This document shows positions 11,129 to 23,761 of a DNA stretch of 64,000 bases, piece after piece; positions within the stretch are counted from its first letter, which is position 1, and every line of letters starts with the position of its first letter. Location of the stretch: positions 1,545,001 through 1,609,000 of the forward strand of contig NW_027192673.1 of the NCBI RefSeq assembly GCF_949987515.2, read 5' to 3'. The stretch comes from Delphinus delphis (taxonomy: Eukaryota; Chordata; Mammalia; Artiodactyla; Delphinidae). Under the pieces are notes generated by a model, which searched no databases, was not told the DNA's origin, and worked only from the letters and a program-made list of their open reading frames with translations. Made by a program: the position numbers and the translations under genes.

Positions 11129-12708
11129 AAGTCATATTGCATGGTACCCATTCCACGGGTTTCAACTACCCAGGTTTAAGGTATTCTTCCTTCAGCTAAA
11201 ACATGCATGTGGAACCTAGAGTATGATCAACCATGTGATCGGGAGACGTGTTCAAATATGTCTCAGTTTTCCTCCCCTGGTACTCGGGTGCAACATTCCA
11301 GACGCTTTACTAACACTCTCCCCACTTGGAGAGTCAGCGCCTTTAACCTCCTGTTTGGCCCAGTTTGCAATTTCTGCGGAAGATGAACAGGAATAGCGAG
11401 AACCAATGAGAGGCTAGCTGGAGGTGTCTGGACGGCCAAATTTACCTCTCATTTCCCACCAGGAAGAGGAATTAACCAAAGGCTCAGCATGCCGGGCCGG
11501 AACCAGATTAGGGCCTGAAGCCATCCTGCGGTGTTGCGGCCAGGTCACAAGAAAGCGAGTTGAAGAAAGGAGCTCAGGGGCACTGTAATTCACAAACCTG
11601 CAGAGTTATAAATGACAGCTATCGTCCAAAAATAGACTGAAGTAAGGCTGCCAAGAGGACTTGAAAGCGGGGCAGAATTGCAGGAAACCGATTTCAGGAG
11701 GTAGACTGGAATTGCATTAAAAGCATAGGAAAAGAGGCAGAACGTCCACAATGATGCACTTGGCCAAAAAGGGCGTATGCGTTTTTTCCTGAATATATTC
11801 AGGAAAAAACGCATACGCCCTTTTTGGCCAACCAAGCAAGCTTGCAAAGGAAATCTGCACTACAATGAAGTCTCACTTCCCCCCGGTCAAAAGGGCCATC
11901 TGAAAAAAGTGTAAAATCCAGAAAGGCAGGACAGGCCATGGAGAACTGGGAGCCTTGTTATGCTGATGGGCGGGATGTAAATTGCCAACAGACACTCCGG
12001 AGAAGTGTATGGTGTTTCCTGAAACATCTAAAAAACAAAGCAACAGAGCCTAGGGCACTGCCACTTATGGTCCTATAGCTTAGGGAAATTAAAATCAAAA
12101 AGACACAGCCACCCCAAAGTTTGGGACGCCTCTGTTTACAAGACCCTCGTTTACAGTACAAGTTCAACATCGCAGAAAGTGAAAAATGGATAAAGAAGTT
12201 GTGGTATTTACTTACAAAGCAATATCACTCAGCAATGAAATCTATGTCATCAGGCCCTTAGCATCACAATGAGTGGATTCAGGTATGATGATTCTAACTG
12301 AAATAAGTCACACAGAAAAAGAAACATCATAAGATATCAGTAATACACGGAATGTAAACTTGGCTACACAGGAACTGAATTACAGAACAGAACAGGGTCT
12401 CAAATTTAGAAAACCAACTTATGCTTGCTTAAGGGGAAAGGTGAGTTGGAGTGCTGCATAAAACCAGAGATTGAAATGAGCACAGATAAAGTTCCTTAAG
12501 TCAAATATGGAATAGACAAGAGCTACTCCTTGCTCAACGAAATGGACTCAACACCGCATATTAAACGCCTAAGAATGTACCTGACTAGTAAGTATCTTAA
12601 AACCTATGGATTGCTATGTCTCCGAAAGAGAATCAAGCATGTGTACAGGGGCATAAACGCAGCAGTGATAGGATTGGAGAGGTTCGGTGAGCAAATGAAG
12701 ACCCTTTG
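11129..12708 (+). repeat. Satellite unit m8 (type 2), 1,580 bp
   Basis: Palindrome 11760-11831, perfect. gcattaaaagc shared with m13 only. Confidence 0.92.
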
Positions 12709-14289
12709 AAGTCATATTGCATGGTACCCATTACACGGGTCTTAACTCTCCAGGTTTAAGGTATTCTTCCTTCAGCTAAAACATACATGTGGAACCCAGA
12801 GTATGATCAACCATGTGAACGGGAGACGTGTTCAAATATGTCTCAGTTTTCCTCCCCTGGTACTCGGGTGCAACATTCCAGACGCTTTACTAACACTCTC
12901 CCCACTTGGAGAGTCAGCGCCTTTAACCTCCTGTTTGGCCCAGTTTGCAATTTCTGCGGAAGATGAACAGGAATAGCGAGAACCAATGAGAGGCTAGCTG
13001 GAGGTGTCTGGACGGGCAAATTTAACTCTCATTTCCCACCAGGAAGAGGAAATAACCAAAGGCTCAGCGTGCCGTTGCCAGAACCAGATTAGGGCCTGAA
13101 GCCATCCTGCGGTATTGCGGCCAGGTCACAAGAAAGCGAGTTGAAGAAAGGAGCTCAGGGGCACTGTAATTCACAAACCTGCAGAGTTATAAATGACAGC
13201 TATCGTCCAAAAATAGACTGAAGTAAGGCTGCCAAGAGGACTTGAAAGCGGGGCAGAATTGCAGGAAACCGATTTCAGGAGGTAGACTGGAATTGCATTG
13301 AAAGCATAGGAAAAGAGGCAGAACGTCCACAATGATGCACTTGGCCAAAAAGGGCGTATGCGTTTTTTCCTGAATATATTCAGGAAAAAACGCATACGCC
13401 CTTTTTGGCCAACCAAGCAAGCTTGCAAAGGAAATCTGCACTACAATGAAGTCTCACTTCCCCCCGGTCAAAAGGGCCATCTGAAAAAAGTGTAAAATCC
13501 AGAAAGGCAGGACAGGCCATGGAGAACTGGGAGCCTTGTTATGCTGATGGGCGGGATGTAAATTGCTAACAACCATTCGGGAGAAGTGTATGGTGTTTCC
13601 TGAAACATCTAAAAAACAAAGCAACAGAGCCTAGGGCACTTCCATTTATGGTCCTATAGCTTAGGGAAATTAAAATCAAAAAGACACAGCCACCCCAAAG
13701 TTTGGGACGCCTCTGTTTACAAGAACCTCGTTTACCGTACAAATTCAATATCACAGAAAGTGAAAAATGGATAAAGAACTTGTGGTACTTACGTACAATG
13801 CAGTATCACTCAGCAATGAAATCTATGTCATCAGGCCCGTAGCAGCATAATGAGTGGATTCAGGTACGATGATTCTAACTGAAATAAGTCACACAGAAAA
13901 AGAAACATCATAAGATATCAGTAATACACGGAATGTAAACTTGGCTACACAGGAACTGCATTCCAAAACAGAACAGGGTCTCAAATTTAGAAAACTAACT
14001 TATGCTTGCTTAAGGGTAAAGGTGAGTTGGGGTGCTGCATAAAACCAGAGATTGAAATGAGCACAGATAAAGTTCCTTAAGCCAAATATGGAATAGACAA
14101 GAGCTACTCCTTGCTTAACGAAATGGACTCAACACCCCATATTAAACGCCTAAGAATGTACCTGACTAGTAAGTATCTTAAAACCTATGGATTGCTATGT
14201 CTCCAAAAGAGAATCAAGCGTGTGTACAGGGGCATAAACGCAGCAGTGATAGGATTGGAGAGGTTTGGTGAGCAAATGAAGACCCTTTG
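12709..14289 (+). repeat. Satellite unit m9 (type 3), 1,581 bp
   Basis: Palindrome 13341-13412, perfect. Same extra base as m3. acatacatgt breaks the small NsiI dyad. L1-closer variant present. Confidence 0.92.
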
Positions 14290-15867
14290 AAGTCATATTG
14301 CATGGTACCCATTCCAAGGGTCTCAACTCTCCAGGTTTAAGGTATTCTTCCTTCAGCGAAAACATGCATGTGGAACCCAGAGTATGATCAACCATGTGAA
14401 CGAGAGACGTGTTCAAATATGTCTCAGTTTTCCTCCCCTGGTACTCGGGTGCAACATTCCAGACGCTTTACTAACACTCTCCCCACTTGGAGAGTCAGTC
14501 CCTTTAACCTCCTGTGTGGCCCAGTTTGCAATTTCTGCGGAAGATGAACAGGAATAGCGAGAACCAATGAGAGGCTAGCTGGAGGTGTCTGAACGGGCAA
14601 ATTTAACTCTCATTTCCCACCAGGAAGAGGAATTAACCAAAGGCTCAGCATGCCGGGCCGGAACCAGATTAGGGCCTGAAGCCATCCTGCGGGGTTGCGG
14701 CCAGCTCAAAAGAAAGCGAGTTGAAGAAAGGAGCTCAGGGGCACTGTAATTCACAAACCTGCAGAGTTAAAAATGACAGCTATCGTCCAAAAATATACTG
14801 AAGTAAGGCTGCCAAGAGGACTTGAAAGCGGGGCAGAATTGCAGGAAACCGATTTCAGGAGGTAGACTGGAATTGCATTGAAAGCATAGGAAAAGAGGCA
14901 GAACGTCCACAATGATGCACTTGGCCAAAAAGGGTGTATGCGTTTTTTCCTAAATATATTCAGGAAAAAACGCATATGCCCTTTTTGGCCAACCAAGCAA
15001 GCTTGCAAAGGAAATCTGCACTACAATGAAGTCTCACTTCCCCCCGGTCAAAAGGGCCATCTGAAAAAAGTGTAAAATCCAGAAAGGCAGGACAGGCCAT
15101 GGAGAACTGGGAGCCTTGTTATGCTGATGGGCGGGATGTAAATTGCCAACAACCACTCGGGAGAAGTGTATGGTGTTTCCTGAAACATCTAAAAAACAAA
15201 GCAACAGAACCTAGGGCACTTCCACTTATGGTCCTATAGCTTAGGGAAATTAAAATCAAAAAGACACAGCCACCCCAAAGTTTGGAACGGCTCTGTTTAC
15301 AAGAACCTCGTTTACAGTACAAGTTCAACATCGCAGAAAGTGAAAAACGGATAAAAGTTGTGGTATTTACTTACAAAGCAATATCACTCAGCAATGAAAT
15401 CTGTGTCATCAGGCCCTTAGCAGCACAATGAGTGGATTCAGGTATGATGATTCTAACTGAAGTAAGACACACAGAAAAAGAAACATCATAAGATATCAGT
15501 AATACACGGAATGTAAACTTGGCTACACAGGAACTGAATTACAGAACAGAACAGGGTCTCAAATTTAGAAAACCAACTTATGCTTGCTTAAGGGTAAAGG
15601 TGAGTTGGGGTGCTGCATAAAACCAGAGATTGAAATGAGCACAGATAAAGTTCCTTAAGTCAAATATGGAATAGACAAGAGCTACTCCTTGCTCAACGAA
15701 ATGGACTCAACACCGCATATTAAATGCCTAAGAATGTACCTGACTAGTAAGTATCTTAAAACCTATGGATTGCTATGTCTCCGAAAGAGAATCAAGCATG
15801 TGTACAGGGGCATAAACGCAGCAGTGATAGGATTGGAGAGGTTCGGTGAGCAAATGAAGACCCTTTG
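14290..15867 (+). repeat. Satellite unit m10 (type 4/5 recombinant), 1,578 bp
   Basis: Type 4 up to ctgcggggttgcggcca (about 14700) and mainly type 5 from gctcaaaagaaag on, including the same defective palindrome (14921-14992) and the 2-bp deletion in cggataaaagttg. One type-4 base pattern (atatactg, about 14790) persists after the switch. Confidence 0.9.
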
Positions 15868-17447
15868 AAGTCATATTGCATGGTACCCATTACACGGGTC
15901 TTAACTCTCCAGGTTTAAGGTATTCTTCCTTCAGCTAAAACATGCATGTGGAACCCAAGTATGATCAACCATGTGAACGGGAGACGTGTTCAAATATGTC
16001 TCAGTTTTCCTCCCCTGGTACTCGGGTGCAACATTCCAGACGCTTTACTAACACTCTCCCCACTTGGAGAGTCAGCGTCTTTAACCTCCTGTTTGGCCCA
16101 GTTTGCAATTTCTGCGGAAGATGAACAGGAATAGCGAGAACCAATGAGAGGCTAGCTGGAGGTGTCTGGACGGGCAAATTTAACTCTCATTTCCCACCAG
16201 GAAAAGGAAATAACCAAAGGCTCAGCGTGCCGTGCCGGAACCAGATTAGGGCCTGAAGCCATCCTGCGGTGTTGCGGCCAGGTCACAAGAAAGCAAGTTG
16301 AAGAAAGGAGCTCAGGGGCACTGTAATTCACAAACCTGCAGAGTTATAAATGACAGCTATCGTCCAAAAATAGACTGAAGTAAGGCTGCCAAGAGGACTT
16401 GAAAGCGGGGCAGAATTGCAGGAAACCGATTTCAGGAGGTAGACTGGAATTGCATTGAAAGCATAGGAAAAGAGGCAGAACGTCCACAATGATGCACTTG
16501 GCCAAAAAGGGCGTATGCGTTTTTTCCTGAATATATTCAGGAAAAAACGCATACGCCCTTTTTGGCCAACCAAGCAAGCTTGCAAAGGAAATCTGCACTA
16601 CAATGAAGTCTCACTTCCCCCCCAGTCAAAAGGGCCATCTGAAAAAAGTGTAAAATCCAGAAAGGCAGGACAGGCCATGGAGAACTGGGAGCCTTGTTAT
16701 GCTGATGGGCGGGATGTAAATTGCCAACAGACACTTGGGAGAAGTGTATGGTGTTTCCTGAAACATCTAAAAAACAAAGCAACAGAGCCTAGGGCACTTC
16801 CACTTATGGTCCTATAGCTTAGGAAAATTAAAATCAAAAAGACACAGCCACCCCAAAGTTTGGAACAGCTCTCTTTACAAGAACCTCGTTTACAGTACAA
16901 GTTCAACATCGCAGAAAGTGAAAAATGGATAAAGAACTTGTGGTACTTACGTACAATGCAGTATCACTCAGCAATGAAATCTATGTCATCAGGCCCGTAG
17001 CAGCATAATGAGTAGATTCAGGTATGATGATTCTAACTGAAATAAGTCACACAGAAAAAGAAACATGATAAGATATCACTAATACACGGAATGTAAACTT
17101 GGCTACACAGGAACTGAATTCCAAAACAGAAAAGGTTCTCAAATTTAGAAAACCAACTTATGCTTGCTTAAGGGGAAAGGTGAGTTGGGTTGCTGCATAA
17201 AACCAGAGATTGAAATGAGCACAGATAAAGTTCCTTAAGTCAAATATGGAATAGACAAGAGCTACTCCTTGCTCAACGAAATGGACTCAACATCGCATAT
17301 TAAACGCCTAAGAATGTACCTGACTAGTAAGTATCTTACAACCTATGGATTGCTATGTCTCCGAAAGAGAATCAAGCATGTGTACAGGGGCATAAACGCA
17401 GCAGTGATAGGATTGGAGAGGTTCGGTAAGCAAATGAAGACCCTTTG
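15868..17447 (+). repeat. Satellite unit m11 (type 6), 1,580 bp
   Basis: Palindrome 16498-16569, perfect. Matches m6, including the extra c and the L1-closer variant. Confidence 0.92.
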
Positions 17448-19025
17448 AAGTCATATTGCATGGTACCCATTCCACGGGTCTCAACTCTCCAGGTTTAAGG
17501 TATTCTTCCTTCAGCTAAAACATGCATGTGGAACCCGGAGTATGATCAACCATGTGAACGGTAGATGTGTTCAAATATGTCTCAGTTTTCCTCCCCTGGT
17601 ACTCGGGTGCAACATTCCAGACGCTTTACTAACACTCTCCCGACTTGGAGAGTCAGTCCCTTTAACCTCCTGTTTGGCCCAGTTTGCAATTTCTGCGGAA
17701 GATGAACAGGAATAGCGAGAACCAATGAGAGGCTAGCTGGAGGTGTCTGGACGGGCAAATTGAACTCTCATTTCACAACAGGAAGAGGAAATAACCAAAG
17801 GCTCAACGTTCCGTACCGGAACCAGATTAGGGCCTGAAGCCAACCTGCGGTATTGCGGCCAGCTCAAAAGAAACCGAGTTAAAGAAAGGAGCTCAGGGGC
17901 ACTGTAATTCACAAACCTGCAGTTATAAATGACAGCTATCGTCCAAAAATAGACTGAAGTAAGGCTGCCAAGAGGACTTGAAAGCGGGGCAGAATTGCAG
18001 GAAACCGATTTCAGGAGGTAGACTGGAATTGCATTGAAAGCATAGGAAAAGAGGCAGAACGTCCACAATGATGCACTTGGCCAAAAAGGGCGTATGCGTT
18101 TTTTCCTGAATATATTCAGGAAAAAACGCATACGCCCTTTTTGGCCAACCAAGCAAGCTTGCAAAGGAAATCTGCACTACAATGAAGTCTCACTTCCCCC
18201 CGGTCAAAAGGGCCATCTGAAAAAAGTGTAAAATCCAGAAAGGCAGGACAGGCCATGGAGAACTGGGAGCCTTGTTATGCTGATGGGCGGGATGTAAATT
18301 GCCAACAACCACTCGGGAGAAGTGTATGGTGTTTCCTGAAACATCTAAAAAACAAAGCAACAGAACCTAGGGCACTTCCACTTATGGTCCTATAGCTTAG
18401 GGAAATTAAAATCAAAAAGACACAGCCACCCGAAAGTTTGGAACGGCTCTGTTTAAAAGAACCTCGTTTACAGTACAAGTTCAACATCGCAGAAAGTGAA
18501 AAATGGGTAAAGAAGTTGTGGTATTTACTTACAAAGCAATATCACTCAGCAATGAAATCTGTGTCATCAGGCCCTTAGCAGCACAATGAGTGGATTCAGG
18601 TATGATGATTCTAACTGAAATAAGTCACACAGAAATAGAAACATCATAAGATATCAGTAATACACGGAATGTAAACTTGGCTACACAGGAACTGAATTAC
18701 AGAACAGAACAGGGTCTCAAATTTAGAAAACCAACTTATTCTTGCTTAAGGGGAAAGGTGAGTTGGGGTGCTGCATAAAACCAGAGATTGAAATGAGCAC
18801 AGATAAAGTTCCTTAGGCCAAATATGGAATAGACAAGAGCTACTCCTTGCTCAACGAAATGGACTCAACACCGCATATTAAACGCCTAAGAATGTACCTG
18901 ACTAGTAAGTATCTTAAAACCTATGGATTGCTATGTCTCCGAAAGAGAATCAAGCATGTGTACAGGGGCATAGACGCAGCAGTGATAGGATTGGAGAGGT
19001 TCGGTGAGCAAATGAAGACCCTTTG
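17448..19025 (+). repeat. Satellite unit m12 (type 1 with foreign front), 1,578 bp
   Basis: Palindrome 18077-18148, perfect. The first ~300 bases (gaacccggag, ggtagatgtg, ctcccgactt) are not type 1; from gcaaattgaactc (about 17755) it is. Confidence 0.9.
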
Positions 19026-20605
19026 AAGTCATATTGCATGGTACCCATTCCACGGGTTTCAACTACCCAGGTTTAAGGTATTCTTCCTTCAGCTAAAACA
19101 TGCATGTGGAACCTAGAGTATGATCAACCATGTGATCGGGAGACGTGTTCAAATATGTCTCAGTTTTCCTCCCCTGGTACTCGGGTGCAACATTCCAGAC
19201 GCTTTACTAACACTCTCCCCACTTGGAGAGTCAGTCCCTTTAACCTCCTGTTTGGCCCAGTTTGCAATTTCTGCGGAAGATGAACAGGAATAGCGAGAAC
19301 CAATGAGAGGCTAGCTGGAGGTGTCTGGACGGGCAAATTTAACTCTCATTTCCCACCAGGAAGAGGAATTAACCAAAGGCTCAGCATGCCGGGCCGGAAC
19401 CAGATTAGGGCCTGAAGCCATCCTGCGGTGTTGCGGCCAGGTCACAAGAAAACGAGTTGAAGAAAGGAGCTCAGGGGCACTGTAATTCACAAACCTGCAG
19501 AGTTATAAATGACAGCTATCGTCCAAAAATAGACTGAAGTAAGGCTGCCAAGAGGACTTGAAAGCGGGGCAGAATTGCAGGAAACCGATTTCAGGAGGTA
19601 GACTGGAATTGCATTAAAAGCATAGGAAAAGAGGCAGAACGTCCACAATGATGCACTTGGCCAAAAAGGGCGTATGCGTTTTTTCCTGAATATATTCAGG
19701 AAAAAACGCATACGCCCTTTTTGGCCAACCAAGCAAGCTTGCAAAGGAAATCTGCACTACAATGAAGTCTCACTTCCCCCCGGTCAAAAGGGCCATCTGA
19801 AAAAAGTGTAAAATCCAGAAAGGCAGGACAGGCCATGGAGAACTGGGAGCCTTGTTATGCTGATGGGCGGGATGTAAATTGCCAACAGACACTCCGGAGA
19901 AGTGTATGGTGTTTCCTGAAACATCTAAAAAACAAAGCAACAGAGCCTAGGGCACTGCCACTTATGGTCCTATAGCTTAGGGAAATTAAAATCAAAAAGA
20001 CACAGCCACCCCAAAGTTTGGGACGCCTCTGTTTACAAGACCCTCGTTTACAGTACAAGTTCAACATCGCAGAAAGTGAAAAATGGATAAAGAAGTTGTG
20101 GTATTTACTTACAAAGCAATATCACTCAGCAATGAAATCTATGTCATCAGGCCCTTAGCATCACAATGAGTGGATTCAGGTATGATGATTCTAACTGAAA
20201 TAAGTCACACAGAAAAAGAAACATCATAAGATATCAGTAATACACGGAATGTAAACTTGGCTACACAGGAACTGAATTACAGAACAGAACAGGGTCTCAA
20301 ATTTAGAAAACCAACTTATGCTTGCTTAAGGGGAAAGGTGAGTTGGAGTGCTGCATAAAACCAGAGATTGAAATGAGCACAGATAAAGTTCCTTAAGTCA
20401 AATATGGAATAGACAAGAGCTACTCCTTGCTCAACGAAATGGACTCAACACCGCATATTAAACGCCTAAGAATGTACCTGACTAGTAAGTATCTTAAAAC
20501 CTATGGATTGCTATGTCTCCGAAAGAGAATCAAGCATGTGTACAGGGGCATAAACGCAGCAGTGATAGGATTGGAGAGGTTCGGTGAGCAAATGAAAACC
20601 CTTTG
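19026..20605 (+). repeat. Satellite unit m13 (type 2), 1,580 bp
   Basis: Palindrome 19657-19728, perfect. Shares gcattaaaagc with m8. Confidence 0.92.
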
Positions 20606-22186
20606 AAGTCATATTGCATGGTACCCATTACACGGGTCTTAACTCTCCAGGTTTAAGGTATTCTTCCTTCAGCTAAAACATGCATGTGGAACCCAGAGTA
20701 TGATCAACCATGTGAACGGGAGACGTGTTCAAATATGTCTCAGTTTTCCTCCCCTGGTACTCGGGTGCAACATTCCAGACGCTTTACTAACACTCTCCCC
20801 ACTTGGAGAGTCAGCGCCTTTAACCTCCTGTTTGGCCCAGTTTGCAATTTCTGCGGAAGATGAACAGGAATAGCGAGAACCAATGAGAGGCTAGCTGGAG
20901 GTGTCTGGACGGGCAAATTTAACTCTCATTTCCCACCAGGAAGAGGAAATAACCAAAGGCTCAGCGTGCCGTTGCCAGAACCAGATTAGGGCCTGAAGCC
21001 ATCCTGCGGTATTGCGGCCAGGTCACAAGAAAGCGAGTTGAAGAAAGGAGCTCAGGGGCACTGTAATTCACAAACCTGCAGAGTTATAAATGACAGCTAT
21101 CGTCCAAAAATAGACTGAAGTAAGGCTGCCAAGAGGACTTGAAAGCGGGGCAGAATTGCAGGAAACCGATTTCAGGAGGTAGACTGGAATTGCATTGAAA
21201 GCATAGGAAAAGAGGCAGAACGTCCACAATGATGCACTTGGCCAAAAAGGGCGTATGCGTTTTTTCCTGAATATATTCAGGAAAAAACGCATACGCCCTT
21301 TTTGGCCAACCAAGCAAGCTTGCAAAGGAAATCTGCACTACAATGAAGTCTCACTTCCCCCCGGTCAAAAGGGCCATCTGAAAAAAGTGTAAAATCCAGA
21401 AAGGCAGGACAGGCCATGGAGAACTGGGAGCCTTGTTATGCTGATGGGCGGGATGTAAATTGCCAACAACCACTCGGGAGAAGTGTATGGTGTTTCCTGA
21501 AACATCTAAAAAACAAAGCAACAGAGCCTAGGGCACTTCCACTTATGGTCCTATAACTTAGGGAAATTAAAATCAAAAAGACACAGCCACCCCAAAATTT
21601 GGGACGCCTCCGTTTACAAGAACCTCGTTTACCGTACAAGTTCAATATCACAGAAAGTGAAAAATGGATAAAGAAGTTGTGGTATTTACTTACAAAGCAA
21701 TATCACTCAGCAATGAAATCTGTGTCATCAGGCCCTTAGCAGCACAATGAGTGGATTCAGGTATGATGATTCTAACTGAAGTAAGTCACACAGAAAAAGA
21801 AACATCATAAGATATCAGTAATACACGGAATGTAAACTTGGCTACACAGGAACTGAATTACAGAACAGAACAGGGTCTCAAATTTAGAAAACCAACTTAT
21901 GCTTGCTTAAGGGTAAAGGTGAGTTGGGGTGCTGCATAAAACCAGAGATTGAAATGAGCACAGATAAAGTTCCTTAAGTCAAATATGGAATAGACAAGAG
22001 CTACTCCTTGCTCAACGAAATGGACTCAACACCGCATATTAAACGCCTAAGAATGTACCTGACTAGTAAGTATCGTAAAACCTATGGATTGCTATGTCTC
22101 CGAAAGAGAATCAAGCATGTGTACAGGGGCATAAACGCAGCAGTGATAGGATTGGAGAGGTTCGGTGAGCAAATGAAGACCCTTTG
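20606..22186 (+). repeat. Satellite unit m14 (type 3 mosaic), 1,581 bp
   Basis: Palindrome 21238-21309, perfect. Type-3 front with the extra base, a different type at ccaacaaccactcgg, type 3 again at ttcaatatcacag, then the common tatttacttacaaagc variant. Confidence 0.9.
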
Positions 22187-23761
22187 AAGTCATATTGCAT
22201 GGTACCCATTACACGGGTCTCAACTCTCCAGGTTTAAGGTATTCTTCCTTCAGCTAAAACATGCATGTGGAACCCAAGTATGATCAACCATGTGAACGGG
22301 AGACGTGTTCAAATATGTCTCAGTTTTCCTCCCCTGGTACTCGGGTGCAACATTCCAGACGCTTTACTAACACTCTCCCCACTTGGAGAGTCAGCGCCTT
22401 TAACCTCCTGTTTGGCCCAGTTTGCAATTTCTGCGGAAGATGAACAGGAATAGTGAGAACCAATGAGAGGCTAGCTGGAGGTGTCTGGACGGGCAAATTT
22501 AACTCTCATTTCCCACCAGGAAGAGGAATTAACCAAAGGCTCAGCGTGCCGTACCGGAACCAGATTAGGGCCTGAAGCCATCCTGCGGTGTTGCGGCCAG
22601 CTCAAAAGAAAGCGAGTTGAAGAAAGGAGCTCAGGGGCACTGTAATTCACAAACCTGCAGAGTTATAAATGACAGCTATCGTCCAAAAATAGACTGAAGT
22701 AAGGCTGCCAAGAGGACTTGAAAGCGGGGCAGAATTGCAGGAAACCGATTTCAGGAGGTAGACTGGAATTGCATTGAAAGCATAGGAAAAGAGGCAGAAC
22801 GTCCACAATGATGCACTTGGCCAAAAAGGGCGTATGCGTTTTTTCCTGAATATATTCAGGAAAAAACGCATACGCCCTTTTTGGCCAACCAAGCAAGCTT
22901 GCAAAGGAAATCTGCACTACAATGAAGTCTCACTTCCCCCCGGTCAAAAGGGCCATCTGAAAAAAGTGTAAAATCCAGAAAGGCAGGACAGGCCATGGAG
23001 AACTGGGAGCCTTGTTATGCTGATGGGCGGGATGTAAATTGCCAACAACCACTCGGGAGAAGTGTATGGTGTTTCCTGAAACATCTAAAAAACAAAGCAA
23101 CAGAGCCTAGGGCACTTCCACTTATGTTCCTATAGCTTAGGGAAATTAAAATCAAAAAGACACAGCCACCCCAAAGTTTGGGACGCCTCTGTTTACAAGG
23201 CGTTTACAGTACAAGTTCAACATCGCAGAAAGTGAAAAATGGATAAAGAAGTTGTGGTATTTACTTACAAAGCAATATCACTCAGCAATGAAATCTGTGT
23301 CATCAGGCCCTTAGCAGCACAATGAGTGGATTCAGGTATGATGATTCTAACTGAAATAAGTCACACAGAAAAAGAAACATCATAAGATATCAGTAATACA
23401 CGGAATGTAAACTTGGCTACACAGGAACTGAATTACAGAACAGAACAGGGTCTCAAATTTAGAAAACCAACTTATTCTTGCTTAAGGGGAAAGGTGAGTT
23501 GGGGTGCTGCATAAAACCAGAGATTGAAATGAGCACAGATAAAGTTCCTTAAGCCAAATATGGAATAGACAAGAGCTACTCCTTGCTCAACGAAATGGAC
23601 TCAACACCCCATATTAAACGCCTAAGAATGTACCTGACTAGTAAGTATCTTAAAACCTATGGATTGCTATGTCTCCAAAAGAAAATCAAGCATGTGTACA
23701 GGGGCATAAACGCAGCAGTGATAGGATTGGAGAGGTTCGGTGAGCAAATGAAGACCCTTTG
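22187..23761 (+). repeat. Satellite unit m15, 1,575 bp (shortest)
   Basis: Palindrome 22817-22888, perfect. cccaag deletion plus a private 4-bp deletion at tttacaaggcgtttac (23191-23206). Confidence 0.92.

Larger units (their letters stand above)
9551..17447 (+). repeat. Higher-order repeat, pentamer copy (m7-m11), hexamer minus one unit
   Basis: m7, m8 and m9 match m1, m2 and m3, and m11 matches m6. m10 starts as type 4 and continues as type 5. The type-1 to type-1 distance here is 7,897 bp instead of 9,476, so exactly one unit was lost. Confidence 0.85.
17448..21670 (+). repeat. Higher-order repeat, third partial copy (m12-m14)
   Basis: m12 carries the type-1 variants from about 17757 on (gcaaattgaactc, 2-bp deletion), but its first 300 bases are of another type (gaacccggag, gaacggtag). 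m13 matches m2/m8. m14 matches m3/m9 at 20965 (ccgttgccagaacc) and again near 21645 (ttcaatatcacag), but reads as a different type at about 21460 and after about 21670. The homologous block therefore ends there in patches. Confidence 0.7.
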
